A stretch of 30,861 nt of DNA from Chloroflexota bacterium (GCA_947446155.1 CANFFZ010000011.1:1-30861), one strand, 5' to 3'; counted from the stretch's first letter, positions 6,889 through 15,891 are shown. The notes: generated by a model not told the origin, from the letters alone. Numbers and translations: made by a program.

Positions 6889-8385
6889 TCATACCCGGCG
6901 TCGCGGTAGGGTGAAGGCGAAGCGTGTACCGCTGTGTCCGTCCGATTCGCACCAGATCAGGCCGCCGTGCAGGTCCACGAACGAACGGGCGATGGCGAGA
7001 CCGAGCTCGGTGCCCCCCGTTGTCCGCCGACCCGCCGAGGTGCGGTAGAACTTCTCGAAGAGATGGACTTGCTCGTCCAGTGGAATGCCAATGCCGTTGT
7101 CGTGGACGGAGATCTCCACGAAGTCGCCGGTCACTTCGCGTGCCTGTACCTCGATGACGCCTCCGGAGGGGGTGTACTTGATGGCGTTGGCGACGAGGTT
7201 CTGGAGGATCTGCCGGGCACGCACCGGATCCGCCCAGACGCTGAGCGATGCTGGCACGCCGACGCGCACCGAGTGCTGCTTGGCGTTCGCCGCTGACTGC
7301 ACGTCCTCCATGACACCTCGGACGATGCTGTCCACTTCGAGTTCCGTGGGGTTGATCTGCATACGGCCGGAGTCGAGGGCGGACATGTCCAGCAAGTCGG
7401 TGATGAGGGACATCAGGCGGTCGGTGTTGTTGCGCAGCACTTCGACGATGCGTGCCTGCGTGGTGTTCAGCGCCCCCGCGTCGCCCTCGAAGAGCAGGTC
7501 GATGGTGGTGCGGATGAGGGTGAGCGGTGTCCGCAACTCGTGGCCGACCATCGAGACGAAGTCCTGCTTCACGCGCTCCGCCTCGGCCTCGGCGGAGAGA
7601 TCGCGCAGCAGCACGAGCATGCCGGAGCGCGCGGGGTCGGGATCCGGGAACGGGCCTGAGGTGACGGCGAGTTGGCGATCACGCAGAGCGAGGAGGGCAG
7701 GCGCGGCTGGCTCGCCGGTGGGCTCGTACGCGCGGCGTCGAAGTGCTTCGAGGACCTCCGGATCGAGCGCGATGAACGCGCCCCACGGCTGCCCGACGAG
7801 GTCGGCGCGCGGCTTCCCCAGCAAGCGCGTGGCTGAGGGGTTGGCGATGCGGCAGATCCCTTCCTGGTCGATCACCAGGACACCGTCGGACATCTCACGC
7901 AAGACGGCTTCGGCGATGCGCCGATTCTCCTCGACCTCGTCCTGGAGTTCGGTGCGCTCGAGCGTGGCGGCGACCTCACGCGTGACGGAGCGGACGAGGT
8001 CGCGGCGGCGCTCCGTGAGGCCGAGCGGGATGGCGGAGGTGACGGCCAGCACGCCCGCAACACCCTCCGGCGTGAGCATCGGAGTGATGAAGACCCCGCC
8101 GACGCCCCAGGCGGCCAGGCGGATGGTCTCGGCGCGCGCTGCGGTATCGGCAATATCGAGTTCTCGCGAAAGGTCGCCGACGAGGAGCTGTTGGGCGATG
8201 TCGAGGGTGATGCTCGCGGTCCCGTTGGCGAGGTTGGCAGCGGCCGCGACGGACAGGTCACCGTTTTCGGTCGCGACGGCGATGAAGACGCCATCCACCC
8301 AGGCGAGGTCAGCGAGTTCCTCGGCCGCCCCGGTGAGGCCGCCCGAACGCTCGCCGGAGAGGTGGGAGAGCACGGACTGGATCAC
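6889..8385 (-). CDS. Soluble GAF-PAS sensor histidine kinase
   Basis: Cytoplasmic kinase of 498 residues without membrane segments: a GAF-like domain (about 20-145), a PAS domain (about 155-265), a HisKA domain with phospho-accepting His282 in GHELRTPLT, and a HATPase domain with N-box QNLVANAIKYTP (395-406), G1 DNGIGI (429-434) and F-box FEKFYR. The G2 box reads GGTELGLAI (457-465), with Glu460 where Gly is usual. The GTG start overlaps the stop of the upstream sensor gene by four bases (GTGA), has no Shine-Dalgarno and lies in a perfect hairpin, so it is probably translated by coupling. It likely works with the upstream membrane sensor. No response regulator is adjacent. Confidence 0.93.
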   Translation of the reverse strand: MIQSVLSHLSGERSGGLTGAAEELADLAWVDGVFIAVATENGDLSVAAAANLANGTASITLDIAQQLLVGDLSRELDIADTAARAETIRLAAWGVGGVFITPMLTPEGVAGVLAVTSAIPLGLTERRRDLVRSVTREVAATLERTELQDEVEENRRIAEAVLREMSDGVLVIDQEGICRIANPSATRLLGKPRADLVGQPWGAFIALDPEVLEALRRRAYEPTGEPAAPALLALRDRQLAVTSGPFPDPDPARSGMLVLLRDLSAEAEAERVKQDFVSMVGHELRTPLTLIRTTIDLLFEGDAGALNTTQARIVEVLRNNTDRLMSLITDLLDMSALDSGRMQINPTELEVDSIVRGVMEDVQSAANAKQHSVRVGVPASLSVWADPVRARQILQNLVANAIKYTPSGGVIEVQAREVTGDFVEISVHDNGIGIPLDEQVHLFEKFYRTSAGRRTTGGTELGLAIARSFVDLHGGLIWCESDGHSGTRFAFTLPRRRV

Positions 8386-8413
8386 CGTGAGGTCATGTGT
8401 GACCTCACGGTGA
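8382..8413 (-). promoter_or_regulatory. Perfect 14-bp inverted repeat at the sensor/kinase junction
   Basis: Arms TCACCGTGAGGTCA (8382-8395) and TGACCTCACGGTGA (8400-8413) flank a four-base loop. In the mRNA this forms a strong hairpin containing the last codons and stop of the membrane sensor gene and the GTG start of the kinase. It has no T-tract, so it is not a standard terminator. Likely roles are translational coupling by start-site masking or stabilisation of the junction (inference). Confidence 0.75.
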
Positions 8414-9539
8414 GGTTGACCGTGGAGACGTCGAACTGCGCGGCGAGGTCGCGGTTGGCGAGCAGCATCGCCTCGCGCCCCTCGCGGATCGCGAGGCGCA
8501 TGTCATCGAGTGCCTCGCCGAGGCCTCGAATCTCGGCCGGGCCGGTGATGGAGACGGCGCTCTCGAGGTCGTTGGCCTGGATACGGCGAGCGGCTTCGGC
8601 CAGCGCATGGATCGGGCGGATGGCGAGCAGCGCGGCGGCCCACGCGACGAGGGCGGCGATCGCGGTCGCGATCGCGAGACTCCGGAGGACGCCGAGGCGC
8701 GACTCACGGATGCTGGCGTCGACCAGGCTCTGGTCGATACCCACGTAGAGATGACCGAGCGGCTGGCCCGTCGGGGAGGTGAGCGGGACGAATGCGGACA
8801 AGAGGTGGTCCGTCCCAGCCATCACCGTGGTGGTGCCATTCGCTCCCTGGTCCGCGATCGCCTTCTCAATGTCTTCCGGACTAAGCCGGAGTTCACCCTC
8901 CGACGTGGCGATTACCCCGGTCGTGTCGAAGACCGCCACCCGCAGTCCCAGTGCCTTCGCGCGGTCCATCGCAAACGCGGAGTCGATGGTGGACATGACC
9001 TCGATGGCGCCGGCGGTCGAACCGTCGAGCCCCGTGATGATCGCAGTTCCAGTCAGGACGAGGCCGAGGAGTTCGCCATGCCGGACACCGCCAAAGGACT
9101 GCCCAGTCTGCAAGACGCGCGCGACTTCAGGAGGGGTGGACTGCTGGCGGTTGTTGAGTGGCGAGTGCGCCCGGACGAGGAGGTTCCCGCCGGCGTCGTA
9201 CAGTTGCATCCCGGTCGTGCCCTGGAAGGGAGTGCCGACGATCTCTGAGAACCCAGTGGCGGCTGTTAATGAGGCGATGACATCGCGTTTCACGACGGCT
9301 TCACGGAGGTTGGGGATCCCCGCCAGAACGATGGCACCGGTCTTGGTCAAGTTGGCGAACGAAGACGTCCGCTCCTGAAGTTGGGTGCTCCCTCGCCGGA
9401 TGCGATCGCGGTAGTGCTCCTCTTCGTTCTTCCCGACGGCGCCGCCCACCTGCACAGCGAGCACCACGCCGACGATGGCGAGGACGAAGATGGCGAGGAG
9501 CGCAGTCTGCACCGCGAGCCGGTTGAACAGCCCGCCCAT
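8382..9539 (-). CDS. Membrane-bound CACHE/HAMP sensor protein lacking a kinase domain
   Basis: A 385-residue receptor-like protein: TM1 at about 10-33, an extracytoplasmic domain of about 250 residues resembling a double CACHE fold (segments such as GMQLYDAGGNLLVRAHSP, VAVFDTTGVIATSEGELR and GHLYVGIDQSLVDASIRESR), TM2 at about 288-307 and a HAMP-like linker at about 308-360. It stops shortly after HAMP. The next gene supplies GAF, PAS and kinase domains, so the two together equal one conventional membrane sensor kinase split in two. The ATG has AGGGGG five bases upstream. It lies 65 bases after argD in the arginine run; ligand sensing of a metabolite is possible but unproven. Confidence 0.88.
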   Translation of the reverse strand: MGGLFNRLAVQTALLAIFVLAIVGVVLAVQVGGAVGKNEEEHYRDRIRRGSTQLQERTSSFANLTKTGAIVLAGIPNLREAVVKRDVIASLTAATGFSEIVGTPFQGTTGMQLYDAGGNLLVRAHSPLNNRQQSTPPEVARVLQTGQSFGGVRHGELLGLVLTGTAIITGLDGSTAGAIEVMSTIDSAFAMDRAKALGLRVAVFDTTGVIATSEGELRLSPEDIEKAIADQGANGTTTVMAGTDHLLSAFVPLTSPTGQPLGHLYVGIDQSLVDASIRESRLGVLRSLAIATAIAALVAWAAALLAIRPIHALAEAARRIQANDLESAVSITGPAEIRGLGEALDDMRLAIREGREAMLLANRDLAAQFDVSTVNLTVRSHMTSR

Positions 9540-9604
9540 TGCGCCCCCTGAGTTCCCTTGCGGTGCTCATCCTAAGGCTGGCGTCGCCCGGGCGGGATCG
9601 AGTG

Positions 9605-10813
9605 CTACCGGGCCACGGCCGCCCGTTCGGCCGCGAGGTCGCGGACGACACCGCCCACGATCTCGACGGCGCGGTCGATCTCCTCGGCGGTCACGGTGAG
9701 GGGCGGCATGAAGCGCACCACATTGGGACGGACGGGGTTGAGGATCAGGCCGCGCTCGAGGGAGCGCATCACGACTTCGGGTGCCACATCGGCGGTGAGT
9801 TCCAGGCCGCGCAGCAGGCCGGCCCCGCGCTGGCCGCTGACGAGCGGGGAGACATCCTCGAGGGCCGCGAGGCGCCGCGCGAGTTGTTCGCCACGGGCCT
9901 TGGCATTCGCGATCACCCCTCCGTCGATCATCTGAGTGACGACGTAGGTGGCGGCAGCGACGGCCAGGGAGTTCCCGCCGAAGGTCGAACCGTGGTCACC
10001 CGGCTCGAAGACGGCGCACGCCTCCTTGGCGAGGACCGCGCCGATGGGCATGCCGCCACCGAGGCCCTTCGCGGACGTCATGATGTCGGGCTCGACGCCA
10101 GCCTGCTCGTAGGCCCACATCGTGCCCGTGCGGCCGATACCCGTCTGCACCTCATCGAGGATCAACAGGATGCCCTGCTCGTCACACCAGGCGCGGACGC
10201 GCTTCAGGTAGTCCGCGTCCGGGACGTTCACCCCTCCCTCGCCCTGGATGGGCTCCAGGAGGATGGCGCAGGTGCGCGGCGTGGTCGCCGCTTTGATCTG
10301 GTCGACATCGTTGTAGTCGACGAAGACGAAGCCGGGCATCGGGGGCCCGAAAGGTTCGCGGTAGTGCGGGGTGCCGGTGGCGGCGACAGCCGCGAGGGTG
10401 CGCCCGTGGAACGAGTTGTGCGTCGAGATGATCTCGTAGGCACCCTGGCGGTTCTGGATGCCCCACTTCCGGGCAATCTTGATCGCACCCTCTATGGCCT
10501 CCGCGCCGGAGTTGCAGAAGAAGACGCGGTCCAGGACGGAGTGCTCGACGAGCAGTTCGGCGAGCCTCGTCCGCTCCTCGGTGTAGAAGAGGTTTGAGGT
10601 CGCCATGAGGGTGTGCGCCTGCTTCGCGATCATATCCGCGAGGCCGGGGTTCGCGTGACCGAGTGAGTTCACCGCGACCCCCTGGATGAAGTCCAGGTAC
10701 TCGCGGCCCTCGGTGTCCCATACGCGCGAGCCCTCGCCACGGACGATGGTCACCGGCATCCGCCGGTAATTCGTCATGTGGACGCTTGCGTCGCGTGTGG
10801 GGATGTCGGTCAC
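9605..10813 (-). CDS. argD: Acetylornithine aminotransferase
   Basis: PLP enzyme converting N-acetylglutamate semialdehyde to N-acetylornithine; class-III family members may also act on lysine or ornithine pathway substrates, and the arg neighbours decide the call. The 402-residue product shows FCNSGAEAIEGAIK, HNSFHGRT, EPIQGEGGV, DEVQTGIGRTG and the PLP lysine in TSAKGLGGGMPIGA (Lys249). The GTG at 10813 is chosen: AGAAGGAG lies six bases upstream and this avoids overlapping the UPF0182 gene; the longer in-frame reading to 10930 would overlap it and has an unrelated N-terminus. The gap to UPF0182 is 61 bases. Confidence 0.95.
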   Translation of the reverse strand: MTDIPTRDASVHMTNYRRMPVTIVRGEGSRVWDTEGREYLDFIQGVAVNSLGHANPGLADMIAKQAHTLMATSNLFYTEERTRLAELLVEHSVLDRVFFCNSGAEAIEGAIKIARKWGIQNRQGAYEIISTHNSFHGRTLAAVAATGTPHYREPFGPPMPGFVFVDYNDVDQIKAATTPRTCAILLEPIQGEGGVNVPDADYLKRVRAWCDEQGILLILDEVQTGIGRTGTMWAYEQAGVEPDIMTSAKGLGGGMPIGAVLAKEACAVFEPGDHGSTFGGNSLAVAAATYVVTQMIDGGVIANAKARGEQLARRLAALEDVSPLVSGQRGAGLLRGLELTADVAPEVVMRSLERGLILNPVRPNVVRFMPPLTVTAEEIDRAVEIVGGVVRDLAAERAAVAR

Positions 10814-10874
10814 CGTCTGCTCCTTCTGCGTGCGCTCGAGGGCCACGAGCCCTCGAGCGATGGATGCGGCGTTG

Positions 10875-13760
10875 CTAGCGCGTCGGAGTTGGGGTGGCCG
10901 TCGGCTGTCCGAATTGGCGCTGGATGGCATCCAGGATTTGCTTCAGCCGGTCGAGTTCGGCCTGCGTCACCTGCTGGCTGCGTTGAGCCTCGTCGAGCAA
11001 CCGCTGGAGGTCGCCCGTCGGGATCGGCCTCGGTGTCGCGCCTGCGGCAGGAGTGGCCGCTGGCGCAGGTGTAGCCCCCGGCTGTGGCTGCCCACCCGGT
11101 GTCTGTCCGCCAGGTGTCTGGCCGGGCTGCTGAGTCGCACCCGGTAACGAGGACTGCCGCTTGCCGAGCAATACGTCGATCGCCTCAGCCAGGGTCTTCT
11201 CCATCGCGATGTTGTTGCCGTTGGCGACGACTACGCGCACGAGTTCGGGGAGCCTCGATTTTTCCGCCTGCAGATAGATCGGCTCGACAAACAGGAATGA
11301 GGAGCCGACCGGGATCATCAGCAGGTTGCCTCGGATCACCTGCGACCCGGACTGGTTCCAGAGCGTCAGCTGCGCGGAGATGCCCGGGTTCTGGTCGATG
11401 CGCGCCTCGATCTGCGCGGGGCCGAAGACGAGTGTCTCCGTCGGGAACCGGTAGGCGCGCAGGCCGCCGAACAGGTCACCGTCGGAGCGACCGGCGAGCC
11501 ACGCGACCGTGTTCTGTCGCTGACGAGGCGTGAACGGCATGATCAGCACGAACTCTGACTTGCCCTCGGGTTTGCCATCCTCGCGCGGGAGCGACATCAC
11601 GACGTAGTAGGGCTCCACGGGCTGTTCCTGATCGCGGAAGCGCTTTGTGGGGATGTTCCACGCGTCTTCGCCGATGAACAGGACGTTCGGATCGGTGATG
11701 TGGTAGCGGAGGTAGGTCTGCGACTGCATCTTGAAGATGTCCAGCGGGTAGCGCAGGTGTTCGCGCATCCCGGCGGGCATTTCAGACAGCGGGCGCAGCA
11801 GGGTTGGGAACACCTTCGCCCATGTTGCGGCGATGGGGTCGTTCGGATCCTGAAGGTAGAAGCGCATGTCGCCCGTCTGGGCGTCCACCGTCACGGTGAC
11901 GCTGTTACGGATGTAGTTCACGCCGCCGTCTCGTGGCTGGGAGTACGGGAAGTTCGTCGCGGTGGTGTAGGCGGACATCAGCCACATCACCTTGCCGTCC
12001 AGGATCACGGCGTACGGGTCACTGTCGAGGTGGATCCACGGCGCGACATGGGCGACGCGGTCCTTGATGTTGCGCCGCATCAGCAGGCGCGAGTCCGGAG
12101 TCACCCGCTCCGAGATCAGCAGGTTCTGGTCGCCGAGGTCCCAGGCGAGTGCCACCTTCCGAACGAGCGAGTTCATCCGGATGCCGCGGTCGGGCAGGTA
12201 GCTGGTCTCGGCGTTGCCCTCGCCCAATGGGTAGTCGAATTCGGCCTCGCTGGAGCGACCGATGACGTAGTGGTTGGTGAGTTCACCGAAGTAGATCCGC
12301 GATCCGTCTGGCGTGATCGGCAAGACGTCCGACTTCGGTGGGATGTCAGAGGTCAACAGGACGGGCAGGCCCTCGTCGCGCACCTCGTTGACGGGCGCGA
12401 CCACAGCACCGAAGCCGTGGGTCAACTGGAGACGCTCACGCGTCCAGTTCCGGTCTTGCGCGCGGGTCACATCGAGCTCGCGTGCGGCGACCATGACCTG
12501 GCGAGCACGTCCGCCGATGGTGTAGCGGTCCACATCGACATCTCGGAACGTGTAGAACTGCCGGATCGCCTGGATCTGGTTGAACGTGTCCAGCAAGGGG
12601 ATGGGGTCGAGCAGGCGGATGTTCCGGATCGTCTCCGGGTTCTCCTCGAACTCCTTGGGCGTCACCGCCTGGTTGGCGGGGTACTGGGACTCCTCCATCT
12701 TGTCGAGGCCGAACGCGTAGCGCGTCGCCTCGATGTTGCGCCCGATGAAGACTTCTTCCTTCTGACGCTCGTTCGGGTCGACGGCAAAGCGCTGGACCGT
12801 CGATGGGTAGATGACCCCGCCGACGACTCCCGCGAACACCCAGAGTCCGAGGGCGAACGCCGGGGCTCGATACCCGCGCTCGGACATGAACGGGTTCACG
12901 GCAGTGACGACCACGGTGAACAGGCCGAGCGCGACGAGCAGGTATTGCACCGGCAGCCGAGCGTGTACGTCGGTGTACATCGCGCCGTAGACGATGCCGG
13001 AGCCGTCCGTGACTAGGCCAAAGATCGACAGGTAGTGTCCGCCGGCGACGAGCAGCAGGAGCACGGCGACCAGCAAGGACAGGTGGATGCGCATCGGGCG
13101 GGTGATGTTCAACTCGAAGCGCTGCAGCGACAGCGTCAGCGCGTAAACGCTCCCCGCACCCATGAGCGAGACCGCGACGAGGCCGAGGATCCACGCACGG
13201 ATGCCGTGCCAGGCTGGCAGCGTGAAGAGGTAGAACGAGATGTCCCGCTGGAACTGCGCGTCGCTAGTCCCGAAGGGGACGGCGTTCCGCCACGCGGCCA
13301 TCGTCTGCCAGCCACCGGCGGCGGCGGCACCGAGGATCAGCCCGAGGAAGATCGTGCCCGCCACCAGGACGATGGCGCCGAGCTTCCGGATCGCCTCCGG
13401 GTCGACTTCGTCAAGGAACGACTCATCGACCCCCTGGGGGGCGAGGCGACGTGCGAGCCAGATGTTCGCGCCAACGGCGGCGACGGTGGTCACCATCCCT
13501 GTGAGGAACAGCACGACCTGCCACAGGACGACCGTCTTGTAGATCGCCCCGAAGCCGACAGAGGTGAACCACAGCACCTCGACGTAGATCGACTTCAGCG
13601 TGTCGAGGAGGAGGAACGCGACGACGGCAGCGGCCGCGAGGCCGACCCAGCGCAGCGCACCGGCGGGCGGGCGGCGGTCGCGTGCCACGGAGCCGAGCCG
13701 GAACATCTCCGGTGGTGGCCCCAGGTCTTTTCGATCGTCGCCGTCGTCGTGGAATCCCAT
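10875..13760 (-). CDS. UPF0182 family large membrane protein
   Basis: A 961-residue protein of the UPF0182 family (DUF3367-free, COG1615-like), common in Actinobacteria, cyanobacteria and Chloroflexota; molecular function is unknown. Seven hydrophobic segments occupy roughly residues 35-320, followed by a large extracytoplasmic region with family blocks such as YVEVLWFTSVGFGAIY near TM1 and NPFMSERGYRAPAF. The C-terminus has a low-complexity Gly/Pro/Gln/Thr linker (about 880-915), then an amphipathic helix with coiled-coil character and a Thr-Pro tail, all likely outside the membrane. The ATG has AGGAG four bases upstream. It sits between argB and argD, an odd position for an envelope protein, though the tight spacing (45 and 61 bases) argues for one transcript. 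Confidence 0.93.
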   Translation of the reverse strand: MGFHDDGDDRKDLGPPPEMFRLGSVARDRRPPAGALRWVGLAAAAVVAFLLLDTLKSIYVEVLWFTSVGFGAIYKTVVLWQVVLFLTGMVTTVAAVGANIWLARRLAPQGVDESFLDEVDPEAIRKLGAIVLVAGTIFLGLILGAAAAGGWQTMAAWRNAVPFGTSDAQFQRDISFYLFTLPAWHGIRAWILGLVAVSLMGAGSVYALTLSLQRFELNITRPMRIHLSLLVAVLLLLVAGGHYLSIFGLVTDGSGIVYGAMYTDVHARLPVQYLLVALGLFTVVVTAVNPFMSERGYRAPAFALGLWVFAGVVGGVIYPSTVQRFAVDPNERQKEEVFIGRNIEATRYAFGLDKMEESQYPANQAVTPKEFEENPETIRNIRLLDPIPLLDTFNQIQAIRQFYTFRDVDVDRYTIGGRARQVMVAARELDVTRAQDRNWTRERLQLTHGFGAVVAPVNEVRDEGLPVLLTSDIPPKSDVLPITPDGSRIYFGELTNHYVIGRSSEAEFDYPLGEGNAETSYLPDRGIRMNSLVRKVALAWDLGDQNLLISERVTPDSRLLMRRNIKDRVAHVAPWIHLDSDPYAVILDGKVMWLMSAYTTATNFPYSQPRDGGVNYIRNSVTVTVDAQTGDMRFYLQDPNDPIAATWAKVFPTLLRPLSEMPAGMREHLRYPLDIFKMQSQTYLRYHITDPNVLFIGEDAWNIPTKRFRDQEQPVEPYYVVMSLPREDGKPEGKSEFVLIMPFTPRQRQNTVAWLAGRSDGDLFGGLRAYRFPTETLVFGPAQIEARIDQNPGISAQLTLWNQSGSQVIRGNLLMIPVGSSFLFVEPIYLQAEKSRLPELVRVVVANGNNIAMEKTLAEAIDVLLGKRQSSLPGATQQPGQTPGGQTPGGQPQPGATPAPAATPAAGATPRPIPTGDLQRLLDEAQRSQQVTQAELDRLKQILDAIQRQFGQPTATPTPTR

Positions 13761-13805
13761 GGATCTCCTGAATCGTTCGTGGCGTCGCGACAGATGCCGC
13801 GCCCT

Positions 13806-14570
13806 CTACGCCACGATGCGTGTGCCAACTCGTTCGCCAGCGGCGACCCGGCGAAGCATGCCGGGGACGGTGCCGTCCGCCATGGACGCAGCCACGCCAG
13901 CCTCGGCTGCTCGGAAGCAGGCTTCGACCTTCGGAATCATACCCTCGCCCAGGACGCCGGATGCGCGCAATGCTGAAGCGCGTGCCTGATTGAGTTCGGG
14001 CACCAGCGCGCCCTGCGCGTCCAGCAGGCCCTCGACGTCCGTCAGGAACACGAGGCTGTCCGCACGCAACGCGCGTGCGACCTCGCCCGCGACCGTATCG
14101 GCGTTAATGTTGAGCGGTTGCGACGGCGCCTCGAGGCCAATCGGAGCGATCACCGGGATCACGCCGCTGTCGAGCAGGCTGAGCAGCACTGCGGTGTTCA
14201 CGCCTGTGATCCGGCCGACATAGCCGAGGCGATCGTCGTAGCGCTCCGCCGTGACGAGTCCGCTGTCCACACCGCAGAGGCCGACCGCCCGCCCACCGAG
14301 CGCGCCGATCTCCCCCACCAGTTGCGTGTTCACGACGCCGCGCAGCACGCCCACGACGACATTGATCGCCTCCGCATTCGTCGAGCGCAGCCCATCGATG
14401 AACTGGGACGGGATCTCGAGGCGACGCAGCCAGTCCGTGATCATTGCGCCACCGCCGTGGACGACGACGGGACGCTCTCCCGCGCGCTGCATCGCGACCA
14501 GGTCGCGCAGCGTGGTGTCCTCGGAGCCGAGGGTGGATCCGCCGATCTTCACAACCGTGGTGAGGGGCAT
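13806..14570 (-). CDS. argB: Acetylglutamate kinase
   Basis: ATP-dependent phosphorylation of N-acetylglutamate, second step of arginine synthesis. The 254-residue amino-acid-kinase fold shows VVKIGGSTL (Lys8), VVHGGGAMI, the INADTVAGEVARAL block, FLTDVEGLLD and GEGMIPKVEA with the C-terminal lysine. The frame is open much further upstream, but the family start is the ATG at 14570 (MPLTTVVKIGG), and the extension reads as a shadow of argJ. The protein is short and lacks the N-terminal helix of hexameric, arginine-inhibited NAGKs, so direct feedback by arginine is not expected (inference). A LysW-type aminoadipate kinase is an alternative; argJ adjacency favours argB. Confidence 0.94.
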   Translation of the reverse strand: MPLTTVVKIGGSTLGSEDTTLRDLVAMQRAGERPVVVHGGGAMITDWLRRLEIPSQFIDGLRSTNAEAINVVVGVLRGVVNTQLVGEIGALGGRAVGLCGVDSGLVTAERYDDRLGYVGRITGVNTAVLLSLLDSGVIPVIAPIGLEAPSQPLNINADTVAGEVARALRADSLVFLTDVEGLLDAQGALVPELNQARASALRASGVLGEGMIPKVEACFRAAEAGVAASMADGTVPGMLRRVAAGERVGTRIVA

Positions 14571-14599
14571 GGGTCGTCGCTCTCGCTGCTGTGATCGTG

Positions 14600-15841
14600 C
14601 TAGGTGGTGTAGTCGGCGTTGATGCTGACGTACTCGGCGGTCAGGTTGCAGCCCCAGGCGGTGGCCGCCTCCGAGCCAGCGCCGAGGTGGATGCGCAGTT
14701 GCACGTCCTCCCCGGCCATCGCGCGGGAGACCGCCTTCAGGTTCGCCTCGGTCGGCTGGCCGACCTGCAGGACCTGGATGTCGCCGATCCAGACCGAGGT
14801 GCGCGCCGCCTCGAACTGCGCGCCGGAGCGGCCCGCGGCCATCATGATGCGACCCCAGTTCGGATCGCGCCCCGTGACCATCGTCTTGATCAGTGGCGAC
14901 GAGGTGATCGTGCGGGCCACCACGCGTGCGTCCTCGACGCTCGCAGCGCCTTCCACGACTGCCTCGATAAGACATGTGGCGCCCTCGGCGTCGCGGGCGA
15001 TTCCGCAGGCGAGGTGGCGCGCGACCGCCTCGATGGCAGCGGCGACCGCGCCGGCGGCCGGGTGCGTTGCGGTGAGCGGCTCGCCACCCGCGAGGCCGGA
15101 CGCGAGCAGCAGCGCCGTGTCGCTCGTCGACGTGTCCATGTCGACATCGATCATGTTGTAGGTGCGGGACGCGATATCGCGCAGTGTCGCCTCGAGCCAT
15201 GCCGGGTCGGCGGGCGCATCGGTCGTGATGAACGCGAACATCGTCGCCATGTCCGGATGGATCATGCCGGCGCCTTTGGCACACCCGCCGATGGTGTATG
15301 TGCGGCCGGCGGCGGTGATGCGCACAGCGGCCTGCTTCTCGTGCGTGTCCGTGGTCATGATTGCGCGCGCGAAGCGCAGGCCGCCGTCCTCGGTCAGCGC
15401 CACCTCGGCCAGGCCGTGCTCCACCTTGTCCATCGGCAACAGCCGCCCGATGACGCCCGTGGACCCGACGAGGATCTCGCGTGGGTCACAGCCGAGGCGG
15501 GCAGCAGCGAGGGCGGCCATACGGGCGCAATCGCGCTCACCCTGGTCGCCGGTGACGGTGTTCGCATTGCCGGAGTTGCAGACGAGGCCGCGCACGACTC
15601 GACGCTTGGCGAGCACGGACTTGTCCCAGGTGACGGAGATGCCGGTGACGGCGTTCTTCGTGAAGATGCCGGCGACAGTGAGCGGCCCGTCGCTGCCGAG
15701 GATGCCGATGTCCAGGCGGGGGTCATCGCCGTACGTCTTGATGCCGGCATATGCACCGCCGGCGCGGAATCCCGCGGGTGTGGTGACGTGGCCGCCTGCG
15801 ATCCATTCGAGGCCGGGGGGTTCCGGGGTGGGGTGAGGCAT
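14600..15841 (-). CDS. argJ: Bifunctional glutamate N-acetyltransferase / amino-acid acetyltransferase
   Basis: ArgJ recycles the acetyl group from N-acetylornithine to glutamate, and bifunctional forms also use acetyl-CoA. The 413-residue proenzyme self-cleaves before a threonine nucleophile: the motif KGAGMIHPDMATM places Thr200 at the cleavage site, dividing alpha and beta chains. Other blocks are CNSGNANTVTG, VGSTGVIG, TTDTHEK, DVDMDTSTSD and GRDPNWGRIMMA. The ATG at 15841 follows a GGAG about ten bases upstream. It is the first gene of the leftward arginine run and lies 51 bases after an arginine-rich leader ORF. argC and argF, needed for a full pathway, are not in this window. Confidence 0.96.
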   Translation of the reverse strand: MPHPTPEPPGLEWIAGGHVTTPAGFRAGGAYAGIKTYGDDPRLDIGILGSDGPLTVAGIFTKNAVTGISVTWDKSVLAKRRVVRGLVCNSGNANTVTGDQGERDCARMAALAAARLGCDPREILVGSTGVIGRLLPMDKVEHGLAEVALTEDGGLRFARAIMTTDTHEKQAAVRITAAGRTYTIGGCAKGAGMIHPDMATMFAFITTDAPADPAWLEATLRDIASRTYNMIDVDMDTSTSDTALLLASGLAGGEPLTATHPAAGAVAAAIEAVARHLACGIARDAEGATCLIEAVVEGAASVEDARVVARTITSSPLIKTMVTGRDPNWGRIMMAAGRSGAQFEAARTSVWIGDIQVLQVGQPTEANLKAVSRAMAGEDVQLRIHLGAGSEAATAWGCNLTAEYVSINADYTT

Positions 15842-15891
15842 GGGCTGAGACTCCGAGGGCTGAGGTGACGAGGTGGACTCCGGCGCGCGGT

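Noticed and set aside
10814..10930. Longer argD starting inside the UPF0182 gene
   Set aside because: GTG 10813 has a strong ribosome site and a normal argD N-terminus; the extension is the shadow of the UPF0182 C-terminus.
14571..15284. N-terminal extension of argB to 492 residues
   Set aside because: The added part is an out-of-frame reading of argJ rich in Arg/Gly/His; the family start is at 14570.
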